Below, piece after piece: positions 12,801 through 23,770 of a DNA stretch of 64,000 nt; position 1 is the stretch's first letter, and each line of letters starts with the position of its first letter. The stretch is from Sclerodactyla briareus (lineage: Eukaryota; Echinodermata; Holothuroidea; Dendrochirotida; Sclerodactylidae), in the NCBI GenBank assembly GCA_026419785.1, contig JAODTK010000666.1, positions 186,001-250,000 on the forward strand. Reading direction: 5' to 3'. A program made the position numbers and the translations under genes. Under the pieces are notes generated by a model that saw only the letters and a list, made by a program, of their open reading frames with translations, was not told where the DNA came from and did not search any database.

Positions 12801-13940
12801 AACAAGGTGGAAAAGCCCTCCCATGCTTCATTGTGGCGGAGGAGAAGATCGACGATTATCGGGACGCTCTTTGAAGTTTTTCAATATTTATTATATATAT
12901 GGGTTCGCTCAGAAATGGGCTTGGTTCTTTCGATAACGTGAAGGTATCAAGGGATCGTGGTAGTATGTATGACATTATTACCGTACGTTCGATTTTGGTA
13001 CGTTGTATATCGGCAATGATGGTCCTATGACGTGACCAACCCTACCCTTGTTCATTTACGAAGCACATAGCCTCTCAACTCTTAGCAAACGTGCATTAAC
13101 TCCTCTACGCACTACATGTTCAGTGAGAGATGATTATGGTATAAAGAGAAAGTCTAGAAAAATATTGATTCCCATCTAGGCTTTTTTACCGTCGAGGGCA
13201 AGAAGAGAAAGGAAGAAAACAAACGATTAAAACTATAAAGTAGTCTGGCACCATGCCAACGACGACGATCGCGTTTTAACGTTTCACCCCCGCTCAGACA
13301 CATGTCCGTCATCGGAAGTCAAAGTCGGTATATTTCCTTTATCTGCTTCTCGGAGTATTTGGTGACGGTTTTCTCGCGTCTGTTTATGTAGTCCTCGTGA
13401 CTAGTTCGCTTTTGTTTTGTTATTCTATTTCTGTCTCATGCCGAATTAACTGGAAACTACTCACGGCCATCACATAAGGTGCGATTATTTGATTTTGCAA
13501 TTGCAGACTAATGACCAATTCTCATCTATCATTGACAATAACTACGGGCCATAATGAGACATGGTTCTGTTGCAAGAAAAATCGGGCTATGACCACATCA
13601 TGAATAATTCTCAAGGTCTCCTGGGAATATGAATGGTCCACAAATAGTAGGGTTCTAGTCTGCTGTATAGAAAGTTTGGGTAGGTTTAAAAACGTCATTC
13701 ACAGTTGTTTCCTATATGGCATTGGAAAATCCTCAAAAACTTTCTCAGATTAATTGTATGCTGTTGCATGTATGGTTTATGTCAGGCAAATTGGGAGTTG
13801 TGCGCGCCAGTGTGCAACCAGATGAACGGGAACGTCTTTTGAGTGAATTTCCAAATCTCGCCTATGGTTCTCCTGGGTCTTATTAGCTCAAACCAGCTAG
13901 GCTGGATGAGTATCGGATCTGAATTGTCACGCTGTCTACT
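12801..13940. other. unassigned sequence
   Basis: No gene found. It contains the first copy (13599-13621) of a 23-bp exact direct repeat whose other copy is at 17387-17409. Confidence 0.5.
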
Positions 13941-13948
13941 AATCTATC

Positions 13949-14050
13949 GGATTATTATTCTATCTATCTATCTATCGATATATCTATCCGATCTTAATTT
14001 CCTATCATCTATCTATCTAATCTATCTATCCATCTATCTATCTATCCAGG
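13949..14050. repeat. (TATC)n microsatellite
   Basis: Imperfect CTAT/TATC tetranucleotide repeat interrupted by about 30 bp of unrelated sequence. Confidence 0.95.
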
Positions 14051-14064
14051 AGTGGAACAATTGC

Positions 14065-14245
14065 CTTTTTGGCCCCCCAAACGGTCATTCGGTGATGGAT
14101 GTCGAACCAAAACTGGTCACAATGTTTATTGACCATGGGACATGTTTGACTTTGTTGAAGGTCAAGGTCAAAGGTCATTAAAAGGGCAGTATAGGCCATT
14201 ATGTGAGAAATTTCAAAATGTATCTCCTCCTACAAATATAGGTCC
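14065..14245 (+). repeat. AGGTCA-bearing repeat unit heading the satellite
   Basis: Contains ACAATGTTTATTGACCATGG, GACATGTTTGACTTTG, a run of three AGGTCA-type half-sites (14154-14180), then GGCAGTATAGGCCAT and TATCTCCTCCTACAA. The same order of landmarks recurs at about 21850-21970 and 22240-22400. The end flows directly into the tandem satellite. Confidence 0.8.
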
Positions 14246-16065
14246 ACATTGCTGATGTTCAGTCATAATGATGTTCTAACAGCCGTACCTTCGGGGTGTC
14301 CAGGAATTTTTGGTTCAAGGTCCCACTTGGGCCCGAGGGTCCATTTTATGAAATTTCACAACAATAGTACTTGAAATGCATCTTCTCCCACAAGATTCAT
14401 TTGATGTTCTTCAAAGTTACATGTAATGGTCCTTGGTAGAGGGCCATAGGGGGTGTTTGGGAATTTTGGGCCCAAAGCCCAGTTTGGGCCCTTGGTACTT
14501 TATATGAAATACCGCAAAATCTTGTATCTCCTACGAACTTTGGTGCACAGTGCTGATGTTCAGTCATAATGGTGGTCTAACAGCCGTTCCTTCGGGGTGT
14601 TCAGAAATTTTTGGTCCAGGCCCACTTGGGTCCGAGGGTCCATTTTATGAAATTTCACAACAATAGTACTTGAAATGCATCTTCTCCCACAAGATTCATT
14701 TGATGTTCTTCAAAGTTACATGTAATGGTCCTTGGGTAGAGGGCCATAGGGGGTGTTCAGGAATTTGGGCTCAAGGCCCAGTTCGGGCCCTCGGGCCCAT
14801 TATATGAATACCACAAAATCTTGTATCTCCTTAAAATGTTTGCACAGTGCTGATGTTCAGTCATAATGGTGGTCTAACAGCCGTTCCTTCGGGGTGTTCA
14901 GAATTTTTGGCCCAAGTTGCCACTTGGGACCGAGGGTCCTTTTAATGAAATTTCACAACAATAGTACTTGAAATGCATCTTCTCCCACAAGATTCATTTG
15001 ATGTTCTTCAAAGTTACATGTAATGGTCCTTGGGTAGAGGGCCATAGGGGGTGTTTGGGAATTTTGGGCCCAAAGCCCAGTTTGGCCCTTGGGCCCATTA
15101 TATGAATACCACAAAATCTTGTATCTCCTACAGATTTTGTTGCACAGTGCTGATGTTCAGTCATAATGGTGGTCTAATAGCTTTTCATTCAGGGTGCCCA
15201 GGATAGGTCACAAGGCTCAGTATGGGCCCTGGGGCCCCCGTCATGTGGAATAACGCAAAAGCTTCTCTTTCGAATTCAGTGCACGTGCTGACATTCAGTT
15301 ACACTGATAGTCAATCAGCAGTACCTTTGGGTGGTTCAGGGATTTTTTGGTCTAATGTCCCACTTCAGCCGTGGCCCACGCTGATTTCACACAATGGTAC
15401 TTGAAATGCATCTCCTCCCACAAGATCAATTGATGTTCTTCAAAGTTACATGTAATGGTCCTTGGGTAGAGGGCCATAGGGGGTGTTTGGGAATTTTGGG
15501 CCCAAAGCCCAGTTTGGGCCCTAGCCCTAGGGCCATCATATTAAATCTTGTATCTCCTACAGATTTTGTTGCACAGTGCTGATGTTCAGTCATAATGGTG
15601 GTCCCATTGCCATATCTTCATGTGTTCAACAGGGATTTAGGTCTAAATGCCCAGTGTGGGCCCTAGGGCCTATCATGTGGAATTACGCAAAATGCTTCTC
15701 CTCTTACAAATTTTGTTGCACAGTGCTGACATCGGGTCATAATGATGGTTTAACAGCTGTACCTTTGGAGTGTTCAGGAATTTTTGGTCCAAGGTCCTAC
15801 TTGGGCCCATGGGCCCATTTTATGAAAGTTCACACATGGTACTTGAAATGATTCTCCTCCCACAAGCTTCAATTGATTTTCTTCCAACTTACATGGTAAC
15901 GGTCCGCGGTTAGGAGGGCAATTGGAGGTGTTGGGGACCGACGGCCCACATATGGCAACACTTACTGCAAAATCTGGTGTCTCCTACATTCTGCTGCACA
16001 GTGCTGATATCGTCCATAATGATGGTTAACTGTACCTTCAGGGTGTCCCTAGGGATTTATGCCTT
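14245..16065 (+). repeat. dimeric (higher-order) satellite, ~148-bp monomers in ~297-bp pairs
   Basis: The anchor CTGATGTTCAGTCATAAT recurs near 14252, 14553, 14850, 15150 and 15579, with diverged copies near 15288, 15726 and 16004. Spacings are about 301, 297 and 300, then a half step of 138, 291, 147 and 278. Within each 297-bp unit there are two related halves. Both have a TCTCCT(C)CCACAAG or TCTCCTACAG start, then a GGTGTTTGGGAATTTTGGGC or GGTGTTCAGAATTTTTGG middle, then GGCCC...GGGCCC and an end resembling ATTATATGAA or ATTTTATGAAAT. The array therefore looks like an older monomer array in which an AB dimer was later amplified; the right end decays to single diverged monomers. Confidence 0.9.
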
Positions 16066-16319
16066 ATGAGCTTGAAGCATTCGTCACATAATTGTAGCAT
16101 TTTCGTCTGGGTAGCATTTGTGCGGTTTGAGCTACAGCACCATGGTGCTCTAGTACTAATAGTTATCAACAGCTAAAAAAATCCCTCCACAAGCAATCGA
16201 TGGTACACGAAAAATTCGAAAAATAGGCAGAATCGAGGCTGATAATCTTGCTCCAGTTGAAGATTTTTCCTGTACTTTTGATTTTGATTTGAAGAATTGA
16301 TGCAGCCATGACTGTGTCG

Positions 16320-16361
16320 TGCGTGTGCGTGTGTGTGTGTGTGCGTGTGTGTGTGTGTGTG
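16320..16361. repeat. (GT)n microsatellite
   Basis: About 40 bp of GT with GCGT interruptions. The open frame on the other strand only encodes Thr-His repeats here. Confidence 0.95.
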
Positions 16362-16510
16362 TTTAGGACGGCCCGGAATGTGAAATTGAATTTTGTTTTG
16401 TATTGTTCATGCAAATTTTGACACCATGTTTGTAAATTCTTAGACAACATTGGGATAGATGTTTAGTTACATTAGTGTTGTTCAAATTCTACCACAGTAT
16501 CAGGGCGTAA

Positions 16511-17016
16511 TACAGTCCAACGGAGCGACGGACGCTCATAAACATTTGGGTCAAACTGGGTCAGAGGGACGCGAACAAAAAAGAATGGTTGTCATATTTT
16601 CCCCCATTCGACTCCGATTTAACTCGGTTTGAGTCGAACTTTGACCAAACAAAATGGTTCAGTACCCTTTTGACTCATTTCCGGGTTAATCTAACCCGAT
16701 GATTCAAGTACACGTCGCGGCAACCACGACGGTACCGCAGAAGGTTAGACACACTAGGGGTAACACAAAAGTTAGAGTTACGTTGCACTCTTCCCTTTTT
16801 AGCTAGAGTCCACATTTTGCGGCACACTAGACCTCACGTTTGTCGGGTTGTCCCGTGTTACCCTGATGCAAATTGTTTCTGCTCACCTGGTTGTTTGAGC
16901 ACCATGCGTGGCAGTTATATACTGGATGGAACGCATTGAACCAATGAAGCTCAAGTAAATTATCAATGGCGGGGACGGAAAAACGCAGCGTTGTGCGCGA
17001 GTGTGCTCTTCCACTG
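16511..17016 (+). mobile_element. non-autonomous mariner-like element, copy 1
   Basis: Matches the reverse complement of 56427-56885 through most of its length. Shared landmarks in order: TACAGTCCAACG, ACATTTGGGTCAA / AAATGTTTAGGTCAA, TCGACT...GATTTAACTCG, GGTACCCTTTTGACTCA type, GGTAATCTGACCC type, ACCACGACGG-ACCGCAGAA, GTCCCGTGTTACCC, GATGCAAAT, TATATA, GGATGGAA, TTGAACCAATG and AAGCTCAA, ending with a GTGTGCTC-CACTG end. This copy has about 95 bp of extra sequence before GTCCCGTG. The TACAGT ends suggest a TA-inserting Tc1/mariner relative. No transposase frame is present. Confidence 0.75.
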
Positions 17017-17084
17017 ACGAACACCACTTACACCAGTCTATGTCTATAGAGAAGTAACTTTTCTCGTAGCTTTCTGTTATTTCT

Positions 17085-17215
17085 ATTAATATTCTTATTG
17101 CATTCTCTTATATTTTTGTATTTATCAATTTATTACAGCGCCTAGAGCATTTTTTTTTTTTTTTTTCGATTTGCCGCTGTATAAGTTTTTGTATAATAAA
17201 TAAAACCCTATGGTG
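17085..17215 (+). mobile_element. LINE 3' tail (CR1/L2-type 3' UTR)
   Basis: The segment reads TTACAGCGCCTAGAGCATTT, then a T run, then GCCGCTGTATAAGTTT and ATAATAAATAAA. An AGCGCCTnGAGC...GCGCT(G/A)TATAA hairpin followed by an ATAA-rich tail is the usual 3' end of CR1/L2-type LINEs and the SINEs that borrow it. No coding part is attached; a mariner-like MITE lies immediately upstream. Confidence 0.65.
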
Positions 17216-18235
17216 CGAGGTCACTCACTCGTGTCTCTCACTGACTGATATGAAGAAATATCCAGCGCCTTGCCTGCCTTAATGGGATGCGATCAAACAG
17301 TTTGCAATCGGATACCCATGACCGATTTTCATATATTATTGACACCATTTTTTATAGCAGGATTGCTGCTAGCCTTCGGCCGTGTCCATGAATAATTCTC
17401 AAGGTCTCCGGTACGTACAAACCAGCGCAGAAGTATTCCATCCGACGCCCTGAATTATTTGTGAGATTCGGGACAATACTATACCATATACAGACACACA
17501 ATAGGAATCACATTCAGTGGATAAAGCGCTATTGTAACGACTACTAACCCACTTAACAATGCGTCCCCATTTATATTTCAAGCAACCCCTTTGTACTCGG
17601 TTCAGCGCTTTACGCCTCTGTACACTTCCGTTAGAGGCCTGAACTGAAGAATATCCTATTCCGAAGTGTTGCGCCCAAGTCATTTCAGCTGTTTCGCTCA
17701 CGCCTTCCCTATCTGAAATTGCTATTCGTTTCTCATCTGAGATCCATGTTAAACGCAGCATTGTTGCTGTACTGCTCTCGGTCTCGTGTCTATATATAAA
17801 CTAGGGCCTGAAAATACCGTAACATCGCAAAACTTTTTTTGTATAGATGATTTCAGGCGTATTTCTCATTAATAGTGATCACTCCATAATTTTACTAATC
17901 GTTCTCCGTCTATTTCCGAGCAGACACTAATTGCTGTCAGGGATAGAAAGGGCTGCAGCGTGCGATGCGGGGATACGGTAGAAGCTTATGGGAATTGAGG
18001 CTATCGGATGTAGACTATGATATCGTTTAATGGTTTTGGATCGCGATACTGCGATCCTCTGTTGTATGCAGCAGCAGCTCGTTACGCATGTGTGGTTTTG
18101 GTTCTGGAATGGGGTCATGAAAGAAATGTTGTCAAGTGAACCGCCGGCGTATATTACACAAACGCTACCTTCTTGAAAAAATGAATTTCGGGAAGGATTT
18201 TCGCAGATGGATTTTTCCATGCCTTAATCAACGAT
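17216..18235. other. unassigned sequence
   Basis: Contains the second copy (17387-17409) of the 23-bp direct repeat and a 120-codon open frame at 17399-17761 (-) with no family motif. I see no support for calling it a gene. Confidence 0.5.
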
Positions 18236-18269
18236 CTTCGATCGCCTAATGTTAAGGATAATAGGCTGA

Positions 18270-18575
18270 CCCTATCGCCTTATCTCGTGGTGTTAGAAAA
18301 GGGTGGCTGGACATTGTTTTCCTCTATGATTATTTTCACGAACCGCTTGCCAGGTATATTACACCACGAAAATAATTTGTGGGTTTACACTCCCTGGTGA
18401 TAACGGGTAGTCGCGTCGAGCTTGTTAACGACGTCACTTGTTTTGCCACAATTGTCAATGATGTTACACGGTTTCTTGGAGCGTTTACCCGTTTCGAGAA
18501 AGCCACTGGGGCTTCGGTTAATCTCCGTAACCTAGTGGCGTCGTGGTTGCAGGGGTTTCGTTCATAAACAGTTAC
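18270..18575 (+). mobile_element. non-LTR retrotransposon reverse transcriptase fragment
   Basis: One frame from 18280 reads LSRGVRKGWLD, equivalent to the S-x-G-V-R-Q-G-C-P-L box, then HEPLARYI. A following frame reads LVNDVTCFATIVNDVTRFLG then AFTRFEKATGASVNLRN, matching the usual Y-A-D-D-V-T...F-x-x-x-(S/T)-G-A-x-(L/V)-N-x-x-K block. The first catalytic Asp of the YADD box is replaced (VND) and a frame change separates the two parts, so it is dead. The preference for ASVNLR(K)S-type sequence points to an L1- or I-like lineage distinct from the two CR1/L2-like fragments. Confidence 0.8.
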
Positions 18576-18615
18576 CCCCAAGATATTACCTGGAGCACCT
18601 GCTCTAATACGTGCT

Positions 18616-18638
18616 CAGTGGCGTACCCACCGTACCCA

Positions 18639-18672
<34 letters not shown>

Positions 18673-18867
18673 ATAGGTAGAGGTTCGCAGTTGTTATTTG
18701 GCAATATTGCAGCAGCATGTGTCTAGGGGCCCATAAGTGTAGTGTTTGGTGTATTATTTGCCAATAGGGAGGGTGAGCCTTAGTAAGGGCGCGCTTCCCG
18801 TCGTAACCGACCTCCACCCCCCCCCCCCCCGGACAAATCCCTCGGTGCGCGCCTGTACACACTACTG
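18616..18867. mobile_element. hAT-type MITE, copy 1 of a family
   Basis: Starts CAGTGGCGTACCCACC and ends with the complement of CAGTAGTGTGTACAGGCG, with a long poly-G just inside the left end and a poly-C inside the right end. The interior (ATTGCAGCAGCATGTGTCTA, GGGCCCATAA, TTATTTGCCAATAGGGAGGG) matches the MITE at 25732-26020. No matching 8-bp duplication is visible. It sits next to the reverse transcriptase fragment at 18270-18575 and probably inserted in that older LINE. Confidence 0.75.
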
Positions 18868-19094
18868 GGATATTGTTTGGTCGAGTAAAGTGTTATTTTC
18901 TATTTATTTTCCTTATTGGTCGAGTGCGGTTTTTCCGGCTCCGGGCGTCACGTTTAACAATGGTACAATCACTCCGAGCTATCAGACGTGAACACCTAAT
19001 GGTATGGAGGTTTTTAGGTGTCACGGTACTCAGTTATAACCACGCCGCTGCAACTATTCTATATCTTCAGCGCATACTAACGGGAATCTTCTGA

Positions 19095-21830
19095 TTGTAA
19101 CAGTTTTATCCTGCAAACAGCGACAGTATATGCGGCCAATGCAATCGTTGGACGAACAACACTCCGTTCCGTATCATGAAAAATCATTTGAGGATATTGA
19201 ATGTAGTCACTTGTCTGATAGTGACGGTAAGTATTCGTTGTTTCCAGCTCCTGTGTTTACGAAACTTTAACAAGACTTGATGCAGACACGCTTTCACTAT
19301 GAATTCAGGTTGGTTCAATCTGCAGTTTAATGTCACGAAGAATTAAGGGTATCGAGTGGAGACACTCGCTTTTAGTTGACGGTTTTATATGACACCTGCG
19401 CTAATCCTCCGTCCTGTCAAGTAACCGGACTAATGCAAATATCTCATAGACGCAGTGAATGTCGGGTTTGCTAATCGTAAGTTTCTTACCCGCTCATTGC
19501 GTTCCGGTGAGGTTGGAAACTTAGAGGTGGGCGTTTGTATTTCCGGCGAAATGTGTTTATCACCCCCACTCACATCGAGATACTAACAAGAAGTATGACC
19601 CTATTCCGTGTGATCTCGCCCCATGTGCCTGAACATTTCCACGGGTCCACTGGTCATGCTAACAATCTGACCAACTACAATATCATGACGCAGAAGAATG
19701 AACATTTTATAAATGAACAGAACTAACATAGCTAACCTAATGATTGTTCACATCAGAAAAGGAAAAACATGTCCACGTCAAATGGGGTTCTAAGCAAATA
19801 ACTTTAGCAATTGCCACCTTGACCCCTAGATTGACCCTGACCGTCCAATCAAAATCAATTTCGTTCGGGAACCCTCAATATTGGACCAATGGTCACTATG
19901 CCAAATTCTTGTCGGGTCCTTAACAATGCGTGGGTAAGGAAGATCGATTGATCACAAGAGAACCCTTTCAGCAGAATGAACATCTAATGCAATATAAACT
20001 CAGAACTACTTAAAAACTCCCCAAGCTGCCACTGCTCAAATCACCTTTCATTAAATCATCGGAGGGCCCTCCGAACCATGAACAAGACCCCATATACACT
20101 GATGATTACTATGGTGCTGATGACGTTAACCACGTATCATTATCATCAACACGAATCTGTGGATGATCCCACATCTGCTGTTCGATTCCCAAACTGATCC
20201 TTTGAGATCGGAAATAATGTCTATATTATCTTCGTTAAAAAAATCCTCTGAATACAAGTTTAGTACTACCAGAATCTTATACTGCTAAGCACCATGCAAA
20301 AGTCAATTTCCATCTATTAGGGCTGTAGGGAGATAATAATTTGCGCATCTTCTTCGCAAAATGATCGGATATGGCCACGAGCCTGACCTTCCCGCCCCAG
20401 ACCTCCTAACAACCATTTATGCACATTGGACAATAAATGGTATTGACCACGATCATATCAACCACATTCAATTTGGTATTTTTTTATATTGAACTGTTTA
20501 CCTCGTGTAATCTGACAATACACCTTGATGACCCTATGACCCACGTCCCCGAACACCCTATGAAGAGGTCACCGTATCCAGTGATTTACTGACATATTAT
20601 AGAATAAACTAAAAAAAAATGACAACATATGAACAAATAAGATCGCTAGGGGGAGCAATGTATATATTTTTTCAAACAGGCCTTTTCAGAATATTCCCCA
20701 GTTATTCATCAAATCGTACAACGACCGCCTTTTTGTTCCCATTGTTTGGGACGACTATGAATTAGGGTCGCGATTACAGTCATGGTCCAAAACAACCGAT
20801 GCCGATTATCTTGTATCTTGTGAAAAAAAACTTGCGCATTGCCTTCATATTTACGATAATTGTGGAAACGTGCTCCCCGGTTGGGAAGTGGTGATAATCT
20901 ATGAGGCCATCTCCACTTCAAATCTCAGGACTATTTTTTCAACACTGCTGATAGTTAGGATGTGTCAACTGCGCGAGCACCTTAACTGTTTGTCAACACT
21001 TTTCCGTGATAGACGGGGGAGATGTTATTATCATTCAGCAGCTAGGATCGGACATCACTTTGGCATCATAGAATACTGCCCACTGCCTGCCGGGAGTTGC
21101 ACCTAGTATCCTTCATTTGGAAATGAAACGGAGTCTTCACGGCGGGGCAGCGTGGGGGAATAATAATGATGAATAGCACACGACCACGACAAATTGACCA
21201 GTAGGCATCTGCGGGGAATTCGGCGATTGGTGGCGCTTTTTCCTTTTTCCTCATTCCGAAGAAGCCATGACCGGTTTTGTCAAAGAACATTGACGGACAT
21301 CATTCTCCTTAATCAGAATCGGGCAACAAAACCAGGCCTACGAATATTTCAGTGATTAGGAATGACGTATGCTATCTACTACGGTCTTTGTTCCTCTCAT
21401 CTTTCAATTGAAATCAGTGATTTGTGAACTTAAAGGAAGGAACACCCGAAACGACTTACACAAGTAATTCCAAATATGGCTGCTCTCCCTCGGATTATTA
21501 ATATATATTAGCATTCGAAGACATGGAATGAAAAGAAAATAATCGATTTCCGGTATGTATGGGTTACAATCCCCCCCCCCTCTCGTAATTGTGGGCTTTT
21601 AACAAGAGTAACCTGGTTGGCTGTGATTCACTTCGAATCTATTTTCCTAATTTGCTTCTTCTCTTTTTTTTTAGCTCAACATTAACAATTGGAATCTAAT
21701 CCATTCTGTCTAACTTTAGAGCCCTAACCCTATTCTGACCATAAAAACATTCCGTTGAGGGGGGATGGATCTCCGGTGGGAAATGTCCGGGTGGGAATTG
21801 TCCGTTCACGTTTACTTACTTTTTTTGCGC
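19095..21830. other. unassigned sequence
   Basis: No domain recognised. One exon-like segment (about 19121-19226, acceptor-like AAACAG before it, donor GGTAAGT after it) is noted but not called. A poly-C run lies near 21571-21580. The exons for the upstream domains of the cyclase gene should lie in or before this interval but I could not find them. Confidence 0.4.
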
Positions 21831-21844
21831 CAAACGTTCACTCT

Positions 21845-22660
21845 TGATGGTGTCGACCAAGCTTGACACAATGTCCATTGACCATGGGACATGTTTTGCT
21901 TTGTGTAGTCAAGTCATCTGTAGGGGGCAAATAAGTCATTTGTGTAATTTAAAATGTATCTTCTCCTACCCATATTAGATTTACACTCGAATCTGTGTCA
22001 AACGTTCCTTGGGTGGTGCTCCTCTAGGCTTGGTTACAGATTTGGATGAGACGTCATATAGTGCCTTTAGGGTTAAAATAGTAACATCTGTTGAAAAGCA
22101 TTACGGGACCCCCATCAGTATTCTTCAGTGATGTTGACCAAACTTAGAAGACCCATGTTCATGACCTTTGGGACATATTTGACTCTGTGAAGGTAAAATT
22201 TCATTAAGCCTTGAGGGGAACTCCAGGCCATGTGTGAAATTCCCCCCCCCCCCCAAACGGTCTTCGCTAATGGATGTTATCATACTCGGACACAATGTTT
22301 ACTTACTCATGAGACATGTCTGCCCCTGTGGAGTTCAAGGTCAAAGGTCATTTAGGGGCACTATAGGCCATGATGTGTAATTTCAAATGGATCTGCTTCT
22401 ACAAGTAGCTTATATTTTCATGAAACTATTCCTAATTCTTCGGATGTGGCTTCTCTTCAGGTTGTTTGCAGATTTCGTTTGCAACGTCATCTAGTGCCGT
22501 AGAGGTTAAAAAAAGTAACATCTGATGAAAAAAATTACATACATCCAACAGTCATTCTTCGAAATATTTTGACCAAACTTTGGCACCCCATATTCACTGA
22601 CCTTTGGGAACATTTTTTACTATTTGAGGTCAGAGGTCAACTACATGCAACATGACCTAG
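21845..22660 (+). repeat. diverged AGGTCA-bearing repeat, about three units
   Basis: Units begin near 21845, 22125 and 22245, each with a GACCAAnnTTG-type start, a (T)TGACCATGGGACATGTTTTG-like stretch and a GTnAAGGTCA run. The last unit has CAAGGTCAAAGGTCATTTAG at 22336-22355, a perfect DR1 pair of AGGTCA half-sites, followed by GGCACTATAGGCCATGATGT. Two copies of a CTT(A/C)AG-type GTTACAGATTT / GTTTGCAGATTT segment occur near 22035 and 22460. Same family as 14065-14245. Confidence 0.8.
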
Positions 22661-22722
22661 CAGAGCGAGTTTAAAATTGACGAGCGGATAGTCTTTACCG
22701 ACCTTTCCCGTCCCTCGTTTTC

Positions 22723-22878
22723 AGGTTGCGACGATCGGAGACCTATATGTCGTAGCGGGAGCCCAAATCATCACCAAGTACCACATGCCGTCCTTGTCGG
22801 TGACTGGCCCTCGCTATGCTGGCTGGTCCACCACGATCTGAGGGTCCTTCCTCATCGGAGTTCGTAGAAGAAGATTCG
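22723..22878 (+). CDS. guanylate cyclase catalytic domain, exon A (partial gene)
   Basis: Exon of a class III nucleotide cyclase that makes cGMP from GTP, most like the membrane receptor guanylate cyclases. It begins right after a pyrimidine tract and TTTTCAG (22716-22722) with VATIGDLYVVAGA, the counterpart of the family's V-E-T-I-G-D-A-Y-M-V-V-S-G, which carries the second metal-binding Asp. It continues with SVTGPRYAGWSTTI, which resembles N-G-x-R-H-A-G-E-I-S-T-M, and ends at a good donor (GGTAAGT). The initial frame meets a stop at 22840-22842, so the second half needs a frame change. Given similar slips in the next exon, I suspect assembly indels, but a pseudogene is possible. The next exon's phase does not fit directly, implying a missed short exon (the R-I-G-x-H-T-G segment). 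Confidence 0.7.
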
Positions 22879-23713
22879 GTAAGTTTGTGGCTGGGTCGTC
22901 TTAGTCGTGGCATGTGTCAGGTCCACCGGTGTATACGCGGGCATAACAAATCACATTGCGCTATTTATTCGACTATGAGTGACGTTATAACGCTAATGTG
23001 TATCCTTCGAGAACTCGTTATGGTCACTCCACTCACATCACCCCACCGAATTATTTTGTTGACTTGCGGTCTTTCTGCATGGTTTGGTTTCCCATGGGCT
23101 CACAGATCGGCGATCATGGGTGATAGATTGTTACAAAAACCTTCATACGGTGCTCTAGAATTATTAAAAAGAAAGCACAAACGGCGAAAATTAACAACAG
23201 GTTTAGGCATTTAAAGATGGATTGTCGTCTGCTAGCTTCCAGCGTACAAGCGACGGCGAATTTTGCATGACGTCTCGACAAAATATCGTAATGTGCAGCA
23301 CAAATTAAATTTGAACTAATACTATCTAACCCTAAACATTTATCAATTTATTTTGGACGGAAAAAATGCGTGTAATATACAATTTGGTTTTTTATTATTT
23401 AAACTGCTGTGGTGTGCTTTGGTGGCAGTTATTGCTTGCCAATTAATTTTAATCTGACGACCATCCATCTTTAATTGGAAGATGTCCATAGTAGTACTTC
23501 TTTGATATGTATGGCAGCGATTTGAACTCTAGAGTTATGATACACATTTCGTTTGAATCATGCCATTCATTCGGCTTAACTTCATGTGGGAGAATCTTTT
23601 CACCGTGGTCTATGTGTACATGGTCCTGATGGGGGGGGGGGGGGTATGTGGACTGGCGGAAATTAACACACACGTGGCACCCCAGGAGGGTTGGGACAAG
23701 ATACCTACAGTGG

Positions 23714-23770
23714 CGCGCCAGCCTGGGAACTTGGGGGCTGGCGAAATTCTCGGAGGGGCAAAATTGAAGA
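23714..23770 (+). mobile_element. possible hAT-type MITE end
   Basis: CAGTGGCGCGCCAGCCTGGG followed by GGGGGCTGGCGAAATT resembles the start of the CAGTGGCG MITE family in this window. The other end was not located, so only the terminus is called. Confidence 0.35.

Noticed and set aside
12445-12941. Overlapping open frames of 100-163 codons on both strands
   Set aside because: They translate homopolymer C, G and A into Pro, Gly, Lys and Phe runs; no codon bias or domain.
17399-17761. 120-codon minus-strand open frame
   Set aside because: Unrecognised; flanked by unassigned sequence and starting near the 23-bp direct repeat.
19121-19226. Exon-like segment encoding MQSLDEQHSVPYHEKSFEDI, ending at GGTAAGT
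   Set aside because: Looks plausible, but the peptide matches no part of the cyclase or another family I know; splice-like signals alone are common by chance.
22816-23214. 132-codon open frame overlapping cyclase exon A
   Set aside because: It starts inside the exon in another frame and runs through the splice donor; only its first part may be coding in the shifted frame.
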